Shown: positions 28,923-38,254, counted from the first letter of the stretch. The stretch: 64,000 bases of DNA from an uncultured Myxococcales bacterium (GCA_937949945.1 CALFEQ010000178.1:73972-137971); one strand, 5' to 3'. Notes: generated from the sequence alone by a model not told the origin. Translations and numbers: made by a program.

Positions 28923-29246
28923 TCAGAACTTCACCGACGAGCCGCAGCCGCAGCTGCCGGTGACGTTCGGGTTGTTGAACTTGAAGCCCGAGCCGTGGAC
29001 GCCCTCCACGTAGTCGATCTCGGTGTTCTCGAGGTACTGGTAGCTCAGCGGATCGACGTAGAGCTTGATGCCCTTGTCCTCGAACTGCTCGTCCAGCTCG
29101 GTCGTCTGGTCCTCGAAGTAGAGGTCGTACGTGAACCCGGCGCAGCCTCCGCCGACGACGCGAAGGCGAAGACCCTGGTTGGTGAGGTCCTCGGCCTCGG
29201 CGATCTCCTTCACCTTCGCCGCAGCGCGCTCCGTAAGCGTGATCAT
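28923..29246 (-). CDS. A-type iron-sulfur carrier (IscA/ErpA/HesB family)
   Basis: A 107-residue HesB/YadR/IscA-type protein: MITLTERAAAKVKEIAEAE start, the first cluster Cys in VVGGGCAGF, and the paired Cys in SCGCGSS at the C-terminus. All three ligands are therefore present. The FKFNNPN motif just before is characteristic of ErpA/IscA. It receives Fe-S clusters from the scaffold and passes them to apoproteins. Name assignment between erpA and iscA is not safe from this alone, since no isc or suf genes are adjacent. ATG 29246 gives the standard length. Confidence 0.93.
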   Translation of the reverse strand: MITLTERAAAKVKEIAEAEDLTNQGLRLRVVGGGCAGFTYDLYFEDQTTELDEQFEDKGIKLYVDPLSYQYLENTEIDYVEGVHGSGFKFNNPNVTGSCGCGSSVKF

Positions 29247-29284
29247 GCCTGGACTATAGGCAGAATTCTTGCGGTGTGCCAGGT

Positions 29285-29418
29285 GGCGCGCCGCCGGCGC
29301 GCAGTCCTCAGTCCTCAGCAGGAAGCGTCAGAGGCTCAGGCTCTCCGGGGAGGCACCATCGAGCGCAGGCGGAAGAGCCGCTCGTGCATCTGGAGCCTGG
29401 AGCCCGGAGCCTGGAGCC
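29285..29418. repeat. composite dispersed repeat element, copy 1
   Basis: Three modules lie in this intergenic stretch: a GC hairpin (29286-29302, 7-bp stem), tandem TCAGTCC units (29303-29318), and a 29-bp GGAGCC-type repeat (29390-29418). The last is the exact reverse complement of 63851-63879 and is repeated again near 63950. The same three modules occur together at the right window edge. Confidence 0.65.
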
Positions 29419-29441
29419 TCTCGAAGCTGAGGACCGAAGCC

Positions 29442-30854
29442 TCACTCCTCGGGATCCCGCGGGTCGGGCCGCTGGACGTCCGGTCCGGCCGAGCTTCCCG
29501 GCGGTACCGGCCGCCGCGGGACCGTCGCGAGTGCGCTCACGATCTTGGCGACGACGCCGCCCTCGCACGTCACGACGAAGGCGCCGTCGCCGAACGGCGT
29601 CAGCCCGATGACGCCGGAGCGCGTGCCCCTGGAGCAGACCGTTTCGCCGATCGTCTCGACCGCTCCCTCCGGGCTGACGACGCCGATCTGCCCCTCCGTC
29701 GTCGCGAACGCGATCGCGCCGCGCGCGTCGACGAGCGTGCCGACGCTCGGGAGCGCGACCTGCGGGGCGCTGCCGCCGTCGGGGAGGACGATCGGCGGCA
29801 ACGAGGCGATCGGCGCGCGGACGAGCTCCTGGCCGCTCGGATCGACCGTGACGGCGAGGAGGCGCGCCTGCGTCGGCGCGCTCATCCTCAGCGCGAGGAG
29901 TGTCGCGAGCGACCGGCCCTTCCCGAGGGACCGCGCCGCGGGCGGACCGGCGTACAGGCCCGTCTGCGCGATCGCCCGCGTGGACCGGGTGCCGCGCGCG
30001 AGGTCGACCTCGACGAGCTGGCCGTTGTCGACGACACCGAGGAGCGTCGTGTCGTCGACGAGCACGGCGCCGCCGTCGACGCGCCCACCGAAGGAGCCGA
30101 GCCGAACGGGCTCGCGACCGGGCGCCCAGCCGTAGACCGCGCCCGAGGTCGTCACGGCCAGCACTTTGTCCGAGGAAGCGAGGAGGGGAGCACCTGGTGG
30201 CTCGGGGATCGCGCTCCGCGAGCGGACGTTCCCCTCCGCGTCGAGGACGACGAGGTCGGTCATCGTCGCGACCACGACGCCGCCGTCGTCGAGGGCGACC
30301 GGCGCGGCGGCCGGGTTTCGCTCGCCGCCGATGCGCGTGGAGAAGCGGACGCGCGCGAGCGAGCGGCGAACGCCGATGACGTCACCGGTGCCCGTCGTGA
30401 AGACGACCGTCCCGTCCGACGTGAGCGCGGCGGGACCGACCTGCGCCGCTCCGACCTTCACCATCCCGCGCTCTTCGCCGTCGGCGTCGAGGAAGGTCAC
30501 GTCGCCCCGCGAGGCGATGACCGCCAGCGTGCCGTCGCCTCCGCTCAGGGCCGGTTGTTCGAGCGTGAGGCCCGTCGCCTTGCGCCAAGCGAGCCGTAGC
30601 GTGCCGGACGGCAGCGGCGTCTTCGAGAGGCCGCTACGGCGCGCGTCGACCCGGTGCATCGGCGACGCGCCGGGAGGCGGCCCGACGACGAGCACCGTGG
30701 GGCGCCGCGGATCGATGCGCTGGGCCTCTGCATCGCGGAGCCCGAATGCGAGACCGGCTCCGGCGGCGACGGCCGCGATCGCCGCGACCGCGCGCCACGG
30801 GCGTGCGCGGAAGGCGCGGGCGAGGCTCCTCGACGACGCGGGCGACGCGCTCAC
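29442..30854 (-). CDS. PQQ-like beta-propeller membrane-anchored protein
   Basis: A 470-residue protein with a single N-terminal helix (about 20-40, RAVAAIAAVAAGAGLAFGL) and then a beta-propeller of PQQ/WD-like blades, each with a pattern such as DGTLAVIASRGDVTFLDADG, DGTVVFTTGTGDVIGVR, DGGVVVATMTDLVVLDAEG and SSDKVLAVTTSGAVYGW. The tail is Pro-rich. It should be anchored in the inner membrane with the propeller outside, comparable to BamB-like proteins but without evidence for that role. The GTG at 30854 overlaps the stop of the zinc-ribbon gene (GTGA), so the two are translationally coupled and probably work together. Confidence 0.78.
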   Translation of the reverse strand: MSASPASSRSLARAFRARPWRAVAAIAAVAAGAGLAFGLRDAEAQRIDPRRPTVLVVGPPPGASPMHRVDARRSGLSKTPLPSGTLRLAWRKATGLTLEQPALSGGDGTLAVIASRGDVTFLDADGEERGMVKVGAAQVGPAALTSDGTVVFTTGTGDVIGVRRSLARVRFSTRIGGERNPAAAPVALDDGGVVVATMTDLVVLDAEGNVRSRSAIPEPPGAPLLASSDKVLAVTTSGAVYGWAPGREPVRLGSFGGRVDGGAVLVDDTTLLGVVDNGQLVEVDLARGTRSTRAIAQTGLYAGPPAARSLGKGRSLATLLALRMSAPTQARLLAVTVDPSGQELVRAPIASLPPIVLPDGGSAPQVALPSVGTLVDARGAIAFATTEGQIGVVSPEGAVETIGETVCSRGTRSGVIGLTPFGDGAFVVTCEGGVVAKIVSALATVPRRPVPPGSSAGPDVQRPDPRDPEE

Positions 30855-33010
30855 TTCTTCGCTCCCGTTCGGACGATCACGAGCACGCCCTCCACGTCGG
30901 GGACGTTCTTCCCGCCCGAGCTGACGGTTCCGAGGATGCGTCCGTAGGCACGGACGGAGGCGCCGCGCGCGGCTCTGACCTCCTCGCCGTGCACGACGCG
31001 TACGACGCACGCGCCTTTGGCCGAGCACGCCCGCTTCTCCTCGACGAGCATCACCGTGTAGCCCTGCGCGATGCGGATCTCGAGGACCTCGCCCTCGACG
31101 ACCGCGAGCTTGCCGACGTTGGCGGCCGTGTCGGCGCCGAACGTGTCGACCCCGATCGGCCCCTGCGCATCGAGGGTCTTCGCGGCGGCATCCAGGGAGG
31201 CGACCCGCACGACCTTCGCGCGCGCCGTCCGCGGCGCGAGCGGCGGTGCGCTGGCGACGAGCGTGAGCGTCTTGTCGCCTTGCGCCGGGAGCTCGACGCG
31301 GACCGCGAAGCGACCCTGCGCGTCCACCGCGACCGACTGCCCGTCGATCGAGAGCGTTCCGCCCGGCTTCGTCTGCCCGACGACGGCCGCGGTCGAACGA
31401 TCGGTGAAGAGCTCGACGCCCGGCGCGTCGAGGTGGAGCGGCGTGATGGTGGCGCGGACGACGAGCTGACCGCTCTCGGGTGCGGTGGAGCCCTTCGGCT
31501 TCACCGTGAAGGGGATCGTCCGCTCGAGCACCTTCTGCTCGCTGCTCGTGCCTTCGACTTCGCCTGCGACGTCGATCGATCGCGACCCTCTGCCGGACGC
31601 GTCGAGGGTCACCGGCTGACCGTCGACGGTGATCTCGGTGCCTTCGAGGGCCTCGACGCGAACGGTGATCGCCGGCGGCGTCGAGGTGAGCGTCGAGAGG
31701 TCCGCCTTCACCCGGTAGGCGACGGGCACGTGGATCTTCACGGTCTCGTCGCGCCCAGCGCCCGGTCGATCGATCTGGACCTCGAGCCGGTTGTCGCCGA
31801 TCGACAGCGGCGCGGGCAGCGGAAGAACGGCGGCTCCGCCCTCGACCTTCGTCGACGACGCGCCGAGCGCGATCACGGTCCCGTCCGGGCAGGACTCGCA
31901 CCGGATGGCGAGCGACTCCTTGCCCGTCTCGTCGAGCTGCGGCTGCGCGCTGAGGGGCGCGCCGGAGCGGAGGACCAAGAGCGCGGCGCCGCCGCCGATC
32001 AGAAGGACGATCACGAACACGATCGCGACGACGGCCACGGCGGGCACGCCCTTCTTCGCGACCGGGCGCGGCGGCTCGGGCAGCGGCTCCACCACGAGCG
32101 GCGGGGGAGGCGGGACGATGGGCGGCGGCGCCTCGTCGACGCGAGCGCTCGGAGCGGGGTGCATCGGTGCCGACGGAGAGGCGCCTTGCTCTCCCGGACG
32201 CGTGGGCGCGATTCCGGGGACCGCGACGCCGAGCAGCGTCCCCATCCGGCCCGGCGGCTCCGGCGGTCGCTCGTGCGTCGGTGCGATGCCGGGCATCGCG
32301 ACGCCGAGCATCGTCTTCATCGCGGAGGGGAGCGCTTGCGGGTTTGCGACCGGGGCGTTCGCCGGCGCGCCCACTGCAGGCATCCCGAGGATCGTCTGCT
32401 TGTCACCCAGCGCCGGCATCGCGGCCTGACGGGCCCCTCCCTCCACGTTGACGCTCTGCGAGAGCGGGCTCTGGCTCCGCGGGCTCTCGCGCTGGGGGGC
32501 CTTCGTCGCGTCCGAGGACTGCGCCGCGCCATCCGTCGGGGACGCGCCCGCCGGCGTGGGCGCCGCCGCGTCGACCGAGCCGCCGAGCACCATCGTCTTG
32601 CCGAGCGCCGGCTCACGCCCTTTCGCCGGCGCGTCTTTCGGCTCGGGGCTCGCTGCGGGCGCCGGCTGCGGCGCGGCTTCGGCGCTCGCGGTCGGCTCCG
32701 GCGCGTCGGGAGCTCTCGGCGCGTCGTCGGGCTTCGATCCCCGAGGAGAGGGATCGAACAGCGTCTGGCCGAGATTCGTCGGAGCGGCGACCGGAGCGAC
32801 CGCGTGTCCGATCACGGTCGCCATCCCGGGACGCGCGCCCGCGTGCGGGGACGCGACGGGCGGGGGATCCGCGGTCGCGTCGTCGATCGTCTTCGGGATC
32901 GCGCGCGGGCCGGGCTGGGCCGCCACGTCGAACGTCCGCCCGCAGTGCCCGCAGAAGCGAGCCTGAGCGGGGGAGTCGGCGCCGCAGTGAGGACAGGCCT
33001 TGGTGCTCAC
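30851..33010 (-). CDS. zinc-ribbon membrane protein with TxxG repeats
   Basis: A 719-residue protein. The N-terminal zinc ribbon has four Cys (CPHCGADSPAQARFCGHCGR). A disordered Pro/Ala-rich region of about 300 residues follows, holding at least five short motifs (ATVIGHAV, KTMVLGG, QTILGMPAV, KTMLGVAMPG, GTLLGVAVPG). One membrane helix sits at about 330-350 (AVAVVAIVFVIVLLIGGGAAL), and three or four beta-sandwich Ig-like modules follow (VRVEALEGTEITVDGQP, FTDRSTAAVVGQTKPGG). The topology predicted is cytoplasmic N-terminus and exported C-terminus. The Thr-containing motifs resemble phosphothreonine sites for FHA proteins, which is an inference. It is coupled to the PQQ-propeller gene by a 4-base overlap. 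Confidence 0.78.
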   Translation of the reverse strand: MSTKACPHCGADSPAQARFCGHCGRTFDVAAQPGPRAIPKTIDDATADPPPVASPHAGARPGMATVIGHAVAPVAAPTNLGQTLFDPSPRGSKPDDAPRAPDAPEPTASAEAAPQPAPAASPEPKDAPAKGREPALGKTMVLGGSVDAAAPTPAGASPTDGAAQSSDATKAPQRESPRSQSPLSQSVNVEGGARQAAMPALGDKQTILGMPAVGAPANAPVANPQALPSAMKTMLGVAMPGIAPTHERPPEPPGRMGTLLGVAVPGIAPTRPGEQGASPSAPMHPAPSARVDEAPPPIVPPPPPLVVEPLPEPPRPVAKKGVPAVAVVAIVFVIVLLIGGGAALLVLRSGAPLSAQPQLDETGKESLAIRCESCPDGTVIALGASSTKVEGGAAVLPLPAPLSIGDNRLEVQIDRPGAGRDETVKIHVPVAYRVKADLSTLTSTPPAITVRVEALEGTEITVDGQPVTLDASGRGSRSIDVAGEVEGTSSEQKVLERTIPFTVKPKGSTAPESGQLVVRATITPLHLDAPGVELFTDRSTAAVVGQTKPGGTLSIDGQSVAVDAQGRFAVRVELPAQGDKTLTLVASAPPLAPRTARAKVVRVASLDAAAKTLDAQGPIGVDTFGADTAANVGKLAVVEGEVLEIRIAQGYTVMLVEEKRACSAKGACVVRVVHGEEVRAARGASVRAYGRILGTVSSGGKNVPDVEGVLVIVRTGAKK

Positions 33011-33179
33011 TCGACGGGGACATTACGCCGAAAGTCGCCGAAATCGGAGGCCGGAGTGCACGGCCGTCGCCGAGCGCCCCCGGTCGCGGGGCGGAGCCGG
33101 CTCCGACGGATGGGCACGAGAAGCGCGAGCGCGATCGCAGCGCTTGCCAGACCGAGCCCAGCCTGCGATGTAGAGCCTC

Positions 33180-33986
33180 GTGCGCGCCTTCGTGCTCGGG
33201 AGCGGATCGAGCGGTAACGCGCTGCTCATCGAGTCCTGCGGCACGAAGGTCATGATCGACGCGGGCGTGGGGCCGCGCCTCGTCGCCGCACGTCTGGCCG
33301 AGCTCGGCATCGAGCTCCGCCCAGGCGACCTGCACGGCATCGTGGCGACGCATCACCACGGCGACCACTACGCGCACGCCGACCGGCTCGCGGCCGTTTT
33401 CCAGACCCCGCTCTACCTCCACGCCGGCCTCGAGCCTCCGCCTCCGCCCACGTCCGGGCGAGCCGGCGATCCGGTCGAGGTCCGGCGCTACGAGATCGGG
33501 CGCGATTTCAGGATCGGCGACGTCACGGTGAGCACCGTGCAGGTCCCGCACGATGCGACGCAGGTCGCCGTCCGCGTCGCCGGGAAGAACGCCGCCATCG
33601 GCGTGGCGACCGACGTCGGGCGCGTCACGCCCGGCCTCGTCGCGCTCCTCGCCGACTGCGACGCCGCGCTCGTCGAGGCGAATCATTGCCCGGAGATGCT
33701 CGCCGCGAGCGAGTACCCCGACGTGGTGAAGCGGCGCGTGAGCGGCGGCTTCGGACACTTGTCGAACGAGCAGGCCGCGGAGCTCGCGGCGCGGCTGGTC
33801 GGGTCGAGGCTGTCGAGGCTCTGGCTCGGACACCTCTCGCGATCGAACAACACGCCGGAGCGCGCGCTCGACGTGGTCGCGTCGCGGGCGCGTCGCATCG
33901 ACGTCGACGTGGTGCCCGGGACGTCCCCGGTCGCTCTCGACGTCCGCTCGGTCCGACCCTACCAGCTCGGCCTGCCGTTCGCCTGA
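33180..33986 (+). CDS. MBL-fold metallo-hydrolase, WalJ/YycJ-like
   Basis: A 268-residue metallo-beta-lactamase-fold protein. GSGSSGNALLIESCGTKVMI at the start is typical of the YycJ/WalJ subgroup, followed by the metal-binding motif THHHGDHYAHA, the Asp of ATDVGRVT and the late His in LGHLSRSN. WalJ-type proteins are exonuclease-like enzymes linked to DNA repair or cell-wall control in other bacteria; the exact substrate here is unknown. The GTG at 33180 is the start because the glycine-rich strand begins right behind it. It is divergent from the zinc-ribbon gene across 169 bp. Confidence 0.85.
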   Translation: MRAFVLGSGSSGNALLIESCGTKVMIDAGVGPRLVAARLAELGIELRPGDLHGIVATHHHGDHYAHADRLAAVFQTPLYLHAGLEPPPPPTSGRAGDPVEVRRYEIGRDFRIGDVTVSTVQVPHDATQVAVRVAGKNAAIGVATDVGRVTPGLVALLADCDAALVEANHCPEMLAASEYPDVVKRRVSGGFGHLSNEQAAELAARLVGSRLSRLWLGHLSRSNNTPERALDVVASRARRIDVDVVPGTSPVALDVRSVRPYQLGLPFA

Positions 33987-34075
33987 CTCGAGGGTCGGTC
34001 GAGAGGCGCGCGGCGGAGCTCGGCCGAACGCATGGGCTAGCGCCCGGCGGGCCGCACAGGTAAAGAGCCGCTGCC

Positions 34076-34393
34076 ATGAGCGAACCCCGTCTCGTCAAAT
34101 GCAGGAAGCTCGGTAAGGAGCTGCCCGGACTCGCGAAGCCTCCTTACAAGAACGAGCTCGGCAAGCGCATCTACGAGGAGATCTCGAAAGAAGCGTGGGA
34201 CATGTGGGTCCGCGACTCGGTCAAGTACGTCAACACGTACCGCGTCGACCTGACCTCGCCGGAGGGGCAGAAGTTCATGTTCGAGCAGGCCGAGATCTAC
34301 TTCGGCTTCAAGGAGGGCCAGCTCGCCAGGACGGCGTTCACGCCGGCGGAGCCCGAGGCCGGCGCAGGCGACGAGAAGAAAGACGACGAGTGA
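34076..34393 (+). CDS. oxidative damage protection protein, Fe(2+)-trafficking YggX family
   Basis: A 105-residue protein of the YggX family: VKCRKLGKELPGLAKPPYKN with the single conserved Cys, then GKRIYEEISKEAWDMWVRD. The C-terminal extension (about 85-105) is acidic. YggX proteins protect Fe-S clusters from oxidative damage and may deliver iron. It is 10 bp upstream of the large flavoprotein with many Fe-S motifs and is very likely in the same operon, a sensible pairing of an Fe-S protector with an Fe-S-rich enzyme. Confidence 0.92.
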   Translation: MSEPRLVKCRKLGKELPGLAKPPYKNELGKRIYEEISKEAWDMWVRDSVKYVNTYRVDLTSPEGQKFMFEQAEIYFGFKEGQLARTAFTPAEPEAGAGDEKKDDE

Positions 34394-34403
34394 GGGAGAA
34401 ACC

Positions 34404-37400
34404 GTGACCGTCGCCTCGCCTTCCTTTCGCGTTCAGAGGAAATCGTTTCCGCCGCCCGAGGGACTGCCGAGCTCGGACATGCCGCTCGGCATCGAAGGCT
34501 TCCGCTTCGCGGACCTGTTCGTCCCCCAGCGCCTGAAGGATCTCTACGACGTCTTCTGCACGGAGCTCGCGCAGAAGGCGCCCGACACCTGGCGCAAGTA
34601 CGAGTCGTACCGTGCGTCGCAAGGCGCCGGGATGAAGCCCGAGGAGATCTCGGACGTCGTCGTCTCGGTCGCGCCGCACGTCGGCGCGTTCGTCGCGCGC
34701 CTCTTCGGCGTCGAGAAGGAGGCGGCGACGCTCGCGAGCGAGGTCAAAGATCGCTCTCCGCTGTGGAAGTTCAAGGCGGAGTTCGCGAAGAAGCGCGTCC
34801 TCAAGGAGGGCGCCGGCAAGGCGTGGAAAGGCACCTTCGCCGAGGCGAGCGCGGTCGCGACCGCCGCGATCGCCGCGATGTTCTGGGGCGACACGAACGA
34901 TCCCGCTCGCGCCGCGGCGCTCTTGCGCGGGACGCAGAGCTACCCGGACGAGGAGCTCGCCGTCGCGAAGGCGGTGCTCTTGCTGGTCGAGGTCGACGAG
35001 ACCGCGCGCAAGGCCGCGAAGGCGGGCGGCGCGTCGTGGACCGACGAGCTCCGCGCCCGCGCGGTCACGGTGCGTACGGCGCTCCAGTCGAGCTACAACG
35101 CGTCGAAGGTCAGCGAGGAGGCATGCGCCTGCGCCGATCCCGCGGCGCCGACGGACGCGGAGAACCAGAGGGTGGTGGCGTTCGCGCTCGACGCGATCGA
35201 GGCGTGGCTCGCCCACAGGCGCAAGGACCACCACGATCCGGCCCACTACTGGCCGTCGCTCCACGTTGCGAAGGCCGTCGACTTCCAGCAGCTCGTCAAG
35301 CTGCGGCGCCCGGAGCCGAAGCTCCCCGAGCTGTTCGTCGGCCCCGAAGACGAGCGGCGCGAGCGCGACGGCTTCCCGCTCACGGATCGCCGCGCCGACC
35401 CGCGTCAGGTGGAGGCGGAGATCGACTACTGCCTCTACTGCCACGGTCGCGACAAGGACTCCTGCTCGAAGGGCCTGCGCGACAACAAGACGAACGAGGT
35501 CAAGAAGAACCCGCTCGGCGTCTCGCTCGACGGCTGCCCGCTCGACGAGAAGATCAGCGAGATGCACGTCATGCGGCGCGAGGGCGACGCGCTCGCCGCG
35601 CTCGCGATCGTGTGCATCGACAACCCGATGTGCCCGGGCACCGGCCACCGCATCTGCAACGACTGCATGAAGGCGTGCGTCTTCCAGAAGCAGGAGCCGG
35701 TGAACATCCCGCAGGTCGAGACGCGCGTGCTCACGGAGGTGCTGTCGCTCCCGTGGGGCCTCGAGATCTACGGCCTGCTCACGCGCTGGAACCCGCTCGA
35801 CGTGCGCCGGCCGTACTCGCTGCCGTACAACGGCAAGAACGTCCTCGTCGTCGGCCTCGGGCCCGCCGGCTACACGCTCGCGCACCACCTGACGCGCGAG
35901 GGCTTCGGTGTCGTCGCCATCGACGGCCTGAAGATCGAGCCGCTCCCGATCGAGCTCACCGGCGACGCGACGACGCCGCCCGTGCCGATCAAGGACTTCG
36001 GTGTCCTCTACGAGGAGCTCGACGAGCGCACCCTGCTCGGCTTCGGCGGCGTCAGCGAGTACGGCATCACCGTCCGCTGGGACAAGAACTTCCTCACGCT
36101 CCTCTACATCACGCTCGCGCGCAAGCCGCTGCTCCGCATCTACGGCGGCATCCGCTTCGGCGGCACGCTCACGCTCGAGGACGCGTGGGAGCTCGGCTTC
36201 GACCACGTCGCGCTCGCGGCCGGCGCGGGGCGGCCGACGATCATCGATCTCAAGAACAACCTCGCGAAGGGCATCCGCAAGGCGAGCGATTTCCTCATGG
36301 CCCTGCAGCTGACGGGCGCCTACAAGCGAAGCTCGCTCGCGAACCTGCAGATCCAGCTCCCCGCGGTCGTCATCGGCGGAGGCCTCACGGCGATCGACAC
36401 GGCGACCGAGCTGCTCGCGTACTACCCGGTGCAGATCGAGAAGGTCGCCAAGCGCGTCCATCAGCTCGTCGCGGAGAAGGGCGCCGAGGCCGTCCGCGCG
36501 ATGTTCGACGACGAGGAGTGGCAGGAGCTGCAGGTGCAGCTGCAGCACGCAAAGGAGCTCGAGGAGGAGCGCGCCCGCGCGGCGAAGGAGGGGCGCGATC
36601 CGCGCATCCAGCCCTTGCTCGACAAGTGGGGCGGCGTCTCGCTCGTCTACCGCCGCTCGGTCCTCGAGTCTCCCGCGTACCGCCTCAACCACGAGGAGGT
36701 GCAGAAGAGCCTCGAGGAGGGCGTCCGCTACATCGAGAACCTGTCGCCGATCGAGGCCGTGCTCGACAAGTACGGCCACGTGAAGGCCGTGAAGTTCCGC
36801 AAGAACACCGGCGATCGCGAGGAGGTCGAGATCCCGGCGCGGACGGTCTGCGTGGCCGCGGGCACGAGCCCGAACACGATGTACGAGAAGGAGTACGAGG
36901 GCACCTTCGCGCTCGACGCGAAGAAGCAGTACTTCCAGGCGCACACGGCGAAGCTCGAGGACGGCAAGGTCGTCCTCACCCCCGTCGAGGGCCGCGCCCC
37001 GGAGGCGTTCTTCACGAGCTACCTGCGCGACGGTCGCCGCACGGTCACGTTCTACGGCGACAACCACCCGTACTACGCGGGCAGCGTCGTCAAGGCGATG
37101 GCGAGCGCGAAGCGCGGCTTCAAGCACGTCGCGGCGCTCTTCCCCGAGGTCGCGAACCTGTCGCCCGACGACCAGCCGGAGCGCGATCAGAAGCTCGCGA
37201 GCTTCTTCGAGCGGCTCGACGAGGCGCTCGTCGCGCGCGTCGTCGAGGTGAATCGCCTGACGAAGACGATCGTGGAGGTCGTCGTGAAGGCGCCGATGGC
37301 CGCGCGGAAGTTCAAGCCCGGCCAGTTCTACCGGCTCCAGAACTACGAGTCGTTCGCCCCCGTGATCGAGGGCACGCGCCTCGGCATGGAAGGCCTCGCG

Positions 37401-38204
37401 CTCACCGGCGCGTGGGTCGAGGAGGACAAGGGCCTTCTCGGGATGATCGTCCTCGAGATGGGCGGCTCCTCGCGCCTCTGCGCGGCGCTGCGCCCGGGAG
37501 AGCCGGTCGTCGTCATGGGCCCGACCGGTACGCCGACCCACGTGCAGAAGAACGAGACCGTCATGCTCTGCGGCGGCGGTCTCGGGAACGCCGTGCTCTT
37601 CTCGATCGCGCGCGCGATGAAGGCGCTCGGCAACACCGTCCTCTACTTCGCCGGCTACAAGAAGGGCGAGGACCTCTTCAAGCAGGACGAGATCGAGCGC
37701 TGGACCGATCAGGTCATCTGGTGCACCGACACCGGCGCGGAGATCACGCCTCGCCGCCCGCAAGACGCGCACTTCCGCGGCAACATCGTCCAGGCGATGG
37801 TCGCCTACGGGAAGGGCGAGGTCGGCGAGCGGAAGATCAAGCTCTCGCAGGTGAACCGCATCATCGCGATCGGCTCCGACCGCATGATGGCGGCGGTGAA
37901 GGAGGCACGCCACGGCGTCCTCGCGCCGATGCTGAATCCTCTGCACGTCGCGATCGGCAGCATCAACTCGCCGATGCAGTGCATGATGAAGGAGATCTGC
38001 GCGCAGTGCCTCCAGAAGCACACGGATCCGAAGACGGGCAAGGAGCTGCTCGTCTTCTCCTGCTTCAACCAGGATCAGGATCTCGACGCGGTCGACTTCA
38101 AGCACCTGTCCGATCGCCTCCGCGCCAACTCGATGCAGGAGAAGGTCGCGAACGCGTGGCTCGACAGGCTGCTCGAGAAGCACCCGGAGATTCTGCGCGT
38201 CTGA
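34404..38204 (+). CDS. large Fe-S flavoprotein: GltD/NfnB-like plus PyrK/NfnA-like fusion
   Basis: A 1266-residue cytoplasmic protein. The N-terminal 340 residues are helical and unrecognised. Next are two Cys clusters (CLYCHGRDKDSC at 343-354; CIDNPMCPGTGHRICNDC from 404, ending at Cys425), as in the Fe-S domain of glutamate synthase small subunit/NfnB. An FAD/NAD(P)-binding module follows (VLVVGLGPAGYTLAHHL near 482; VVIGGGLTAIDTATEL near 655). From about 930 there is a ferredoxin-reductase/PyrK-like module (FKPGQFYRLQNYESF; MLCGGGLGNAVLFSIARAM) that ends in a Cys set (Cys1193, 1199, 1202, 1220) where PyrK/NfnA carry [2Fe-2S]. Nfn enzymes bifurcate electrons between NADH, NADPH and ferredoxin; here both subunits appear on one chain. 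The GTG start has GGGAG upstream. It may instead be a plain NAD(P)H oxidoreductase. Confidence 0.8.
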   Translation: MTVASPSFRVQRKSFPPPEGLPSSDMPLGIEGFRFADLFVPQRLKDLYDVFCTELAQKAPDTWRKYESYRASQGAGMKPEEISDVVVSVAPHVGAFVARLFGVEKEAATLASEVKDRSPLWKFKAEFAKKRVLKEGAGKAWKGTFAEASAVATAAIAAMFWGDTNDPARAAALLRGTQSYPDEELAVAKAVLLLVEVDETARKAAKAGGASWTDELRARAVTVRTALQSSYNASKVSEEACACADPAAPTDAENQRVVAFALDAIEAWLAHRRKDHHDPAHYWPSLHVAKAVDFQQLVKLRRPEPKLPELFVGPEDERRERDGFPLTDRRADPRQVEAEIDYCLYCHGRDKDSCSKGLRDNKTNEVKKNPLGVSLDGCPLDEKISEMHVMRREGDALAALAIVCIDNPMCPGTGHRICNDCMKACVFQKQEPVNIPQVETRVLTEVLSLPWGLEIYGLLTRWNPLDVRRPYSLPYNGKNVLVVGLGPAGYTLAHHLTREGFGVVAIDGLKIEPLPIELTGDATTPPVPIKDFGVLYEELDERTLLGFGGVSEYGITVRWDKNFLTLLYITLARKPLLRIYGGIRFGGTLTLEDAWELGFDHVALAAGAGRPTIIDLKNNLAKGIRKASDFLMALQLTGAYKRSSLANLQIQLPAVVIGGGLTAIDTATELLAYYPVQIEKVAKRVHQLVAEKGAEAVRAMFDDEEWQELQVQLQHAKELEEERARAAKEGRDPRIQPLLDKWGGVSLVYRRSVLESPAYRLNHEEVQKSLEEGVRYIENLSPIEAVLDKYGHVKAVKFRKNTGDREEVEIPARTVCVAAGTSPNTMYEKEYEGTFALDAKKQYFQAHTAKLEDGKVVLTPVEGRAPEAFFTSYLRDGRRTVTFYGDNHPYYAGSVVKAMASAKRGFKHVAALFPEVANLSPDDQPERDQKLASFFERLDEALVARVVEVNRLTKTIVEVVVKAPMAARKFKPGQFYRLQNYESFAPVIEGTRLGMEGLALTGAWVEEDKGLLGMIVLEMGGSSRLCAALRPGEPVVVMGPTGTPTHVQKNETVMLCGGGLGNAVLFSIARAMKALGNTVLYFAGYKKGEDLFKQDEIERWTDQVIWCTDTGAEITPRRPQDAHFRGNIVQAMVAYGKGEVGERKIKLSQVNRIIAIGSDRMMAAVKEARHGVLAPMLNPLHVAIGSINSPMQCMMKEICAQCLQKHTDPKTGKELLVFSCFNQDQDLDAVDFKHLSDRLRANSMQEKVANAWLDRLLEKHPEILRV

Positions 38205-38254
38205 TCGAGACGGGGAGGGGGCGGGAGACACCTCTGGGCCTTCCCCGCCGGAGC

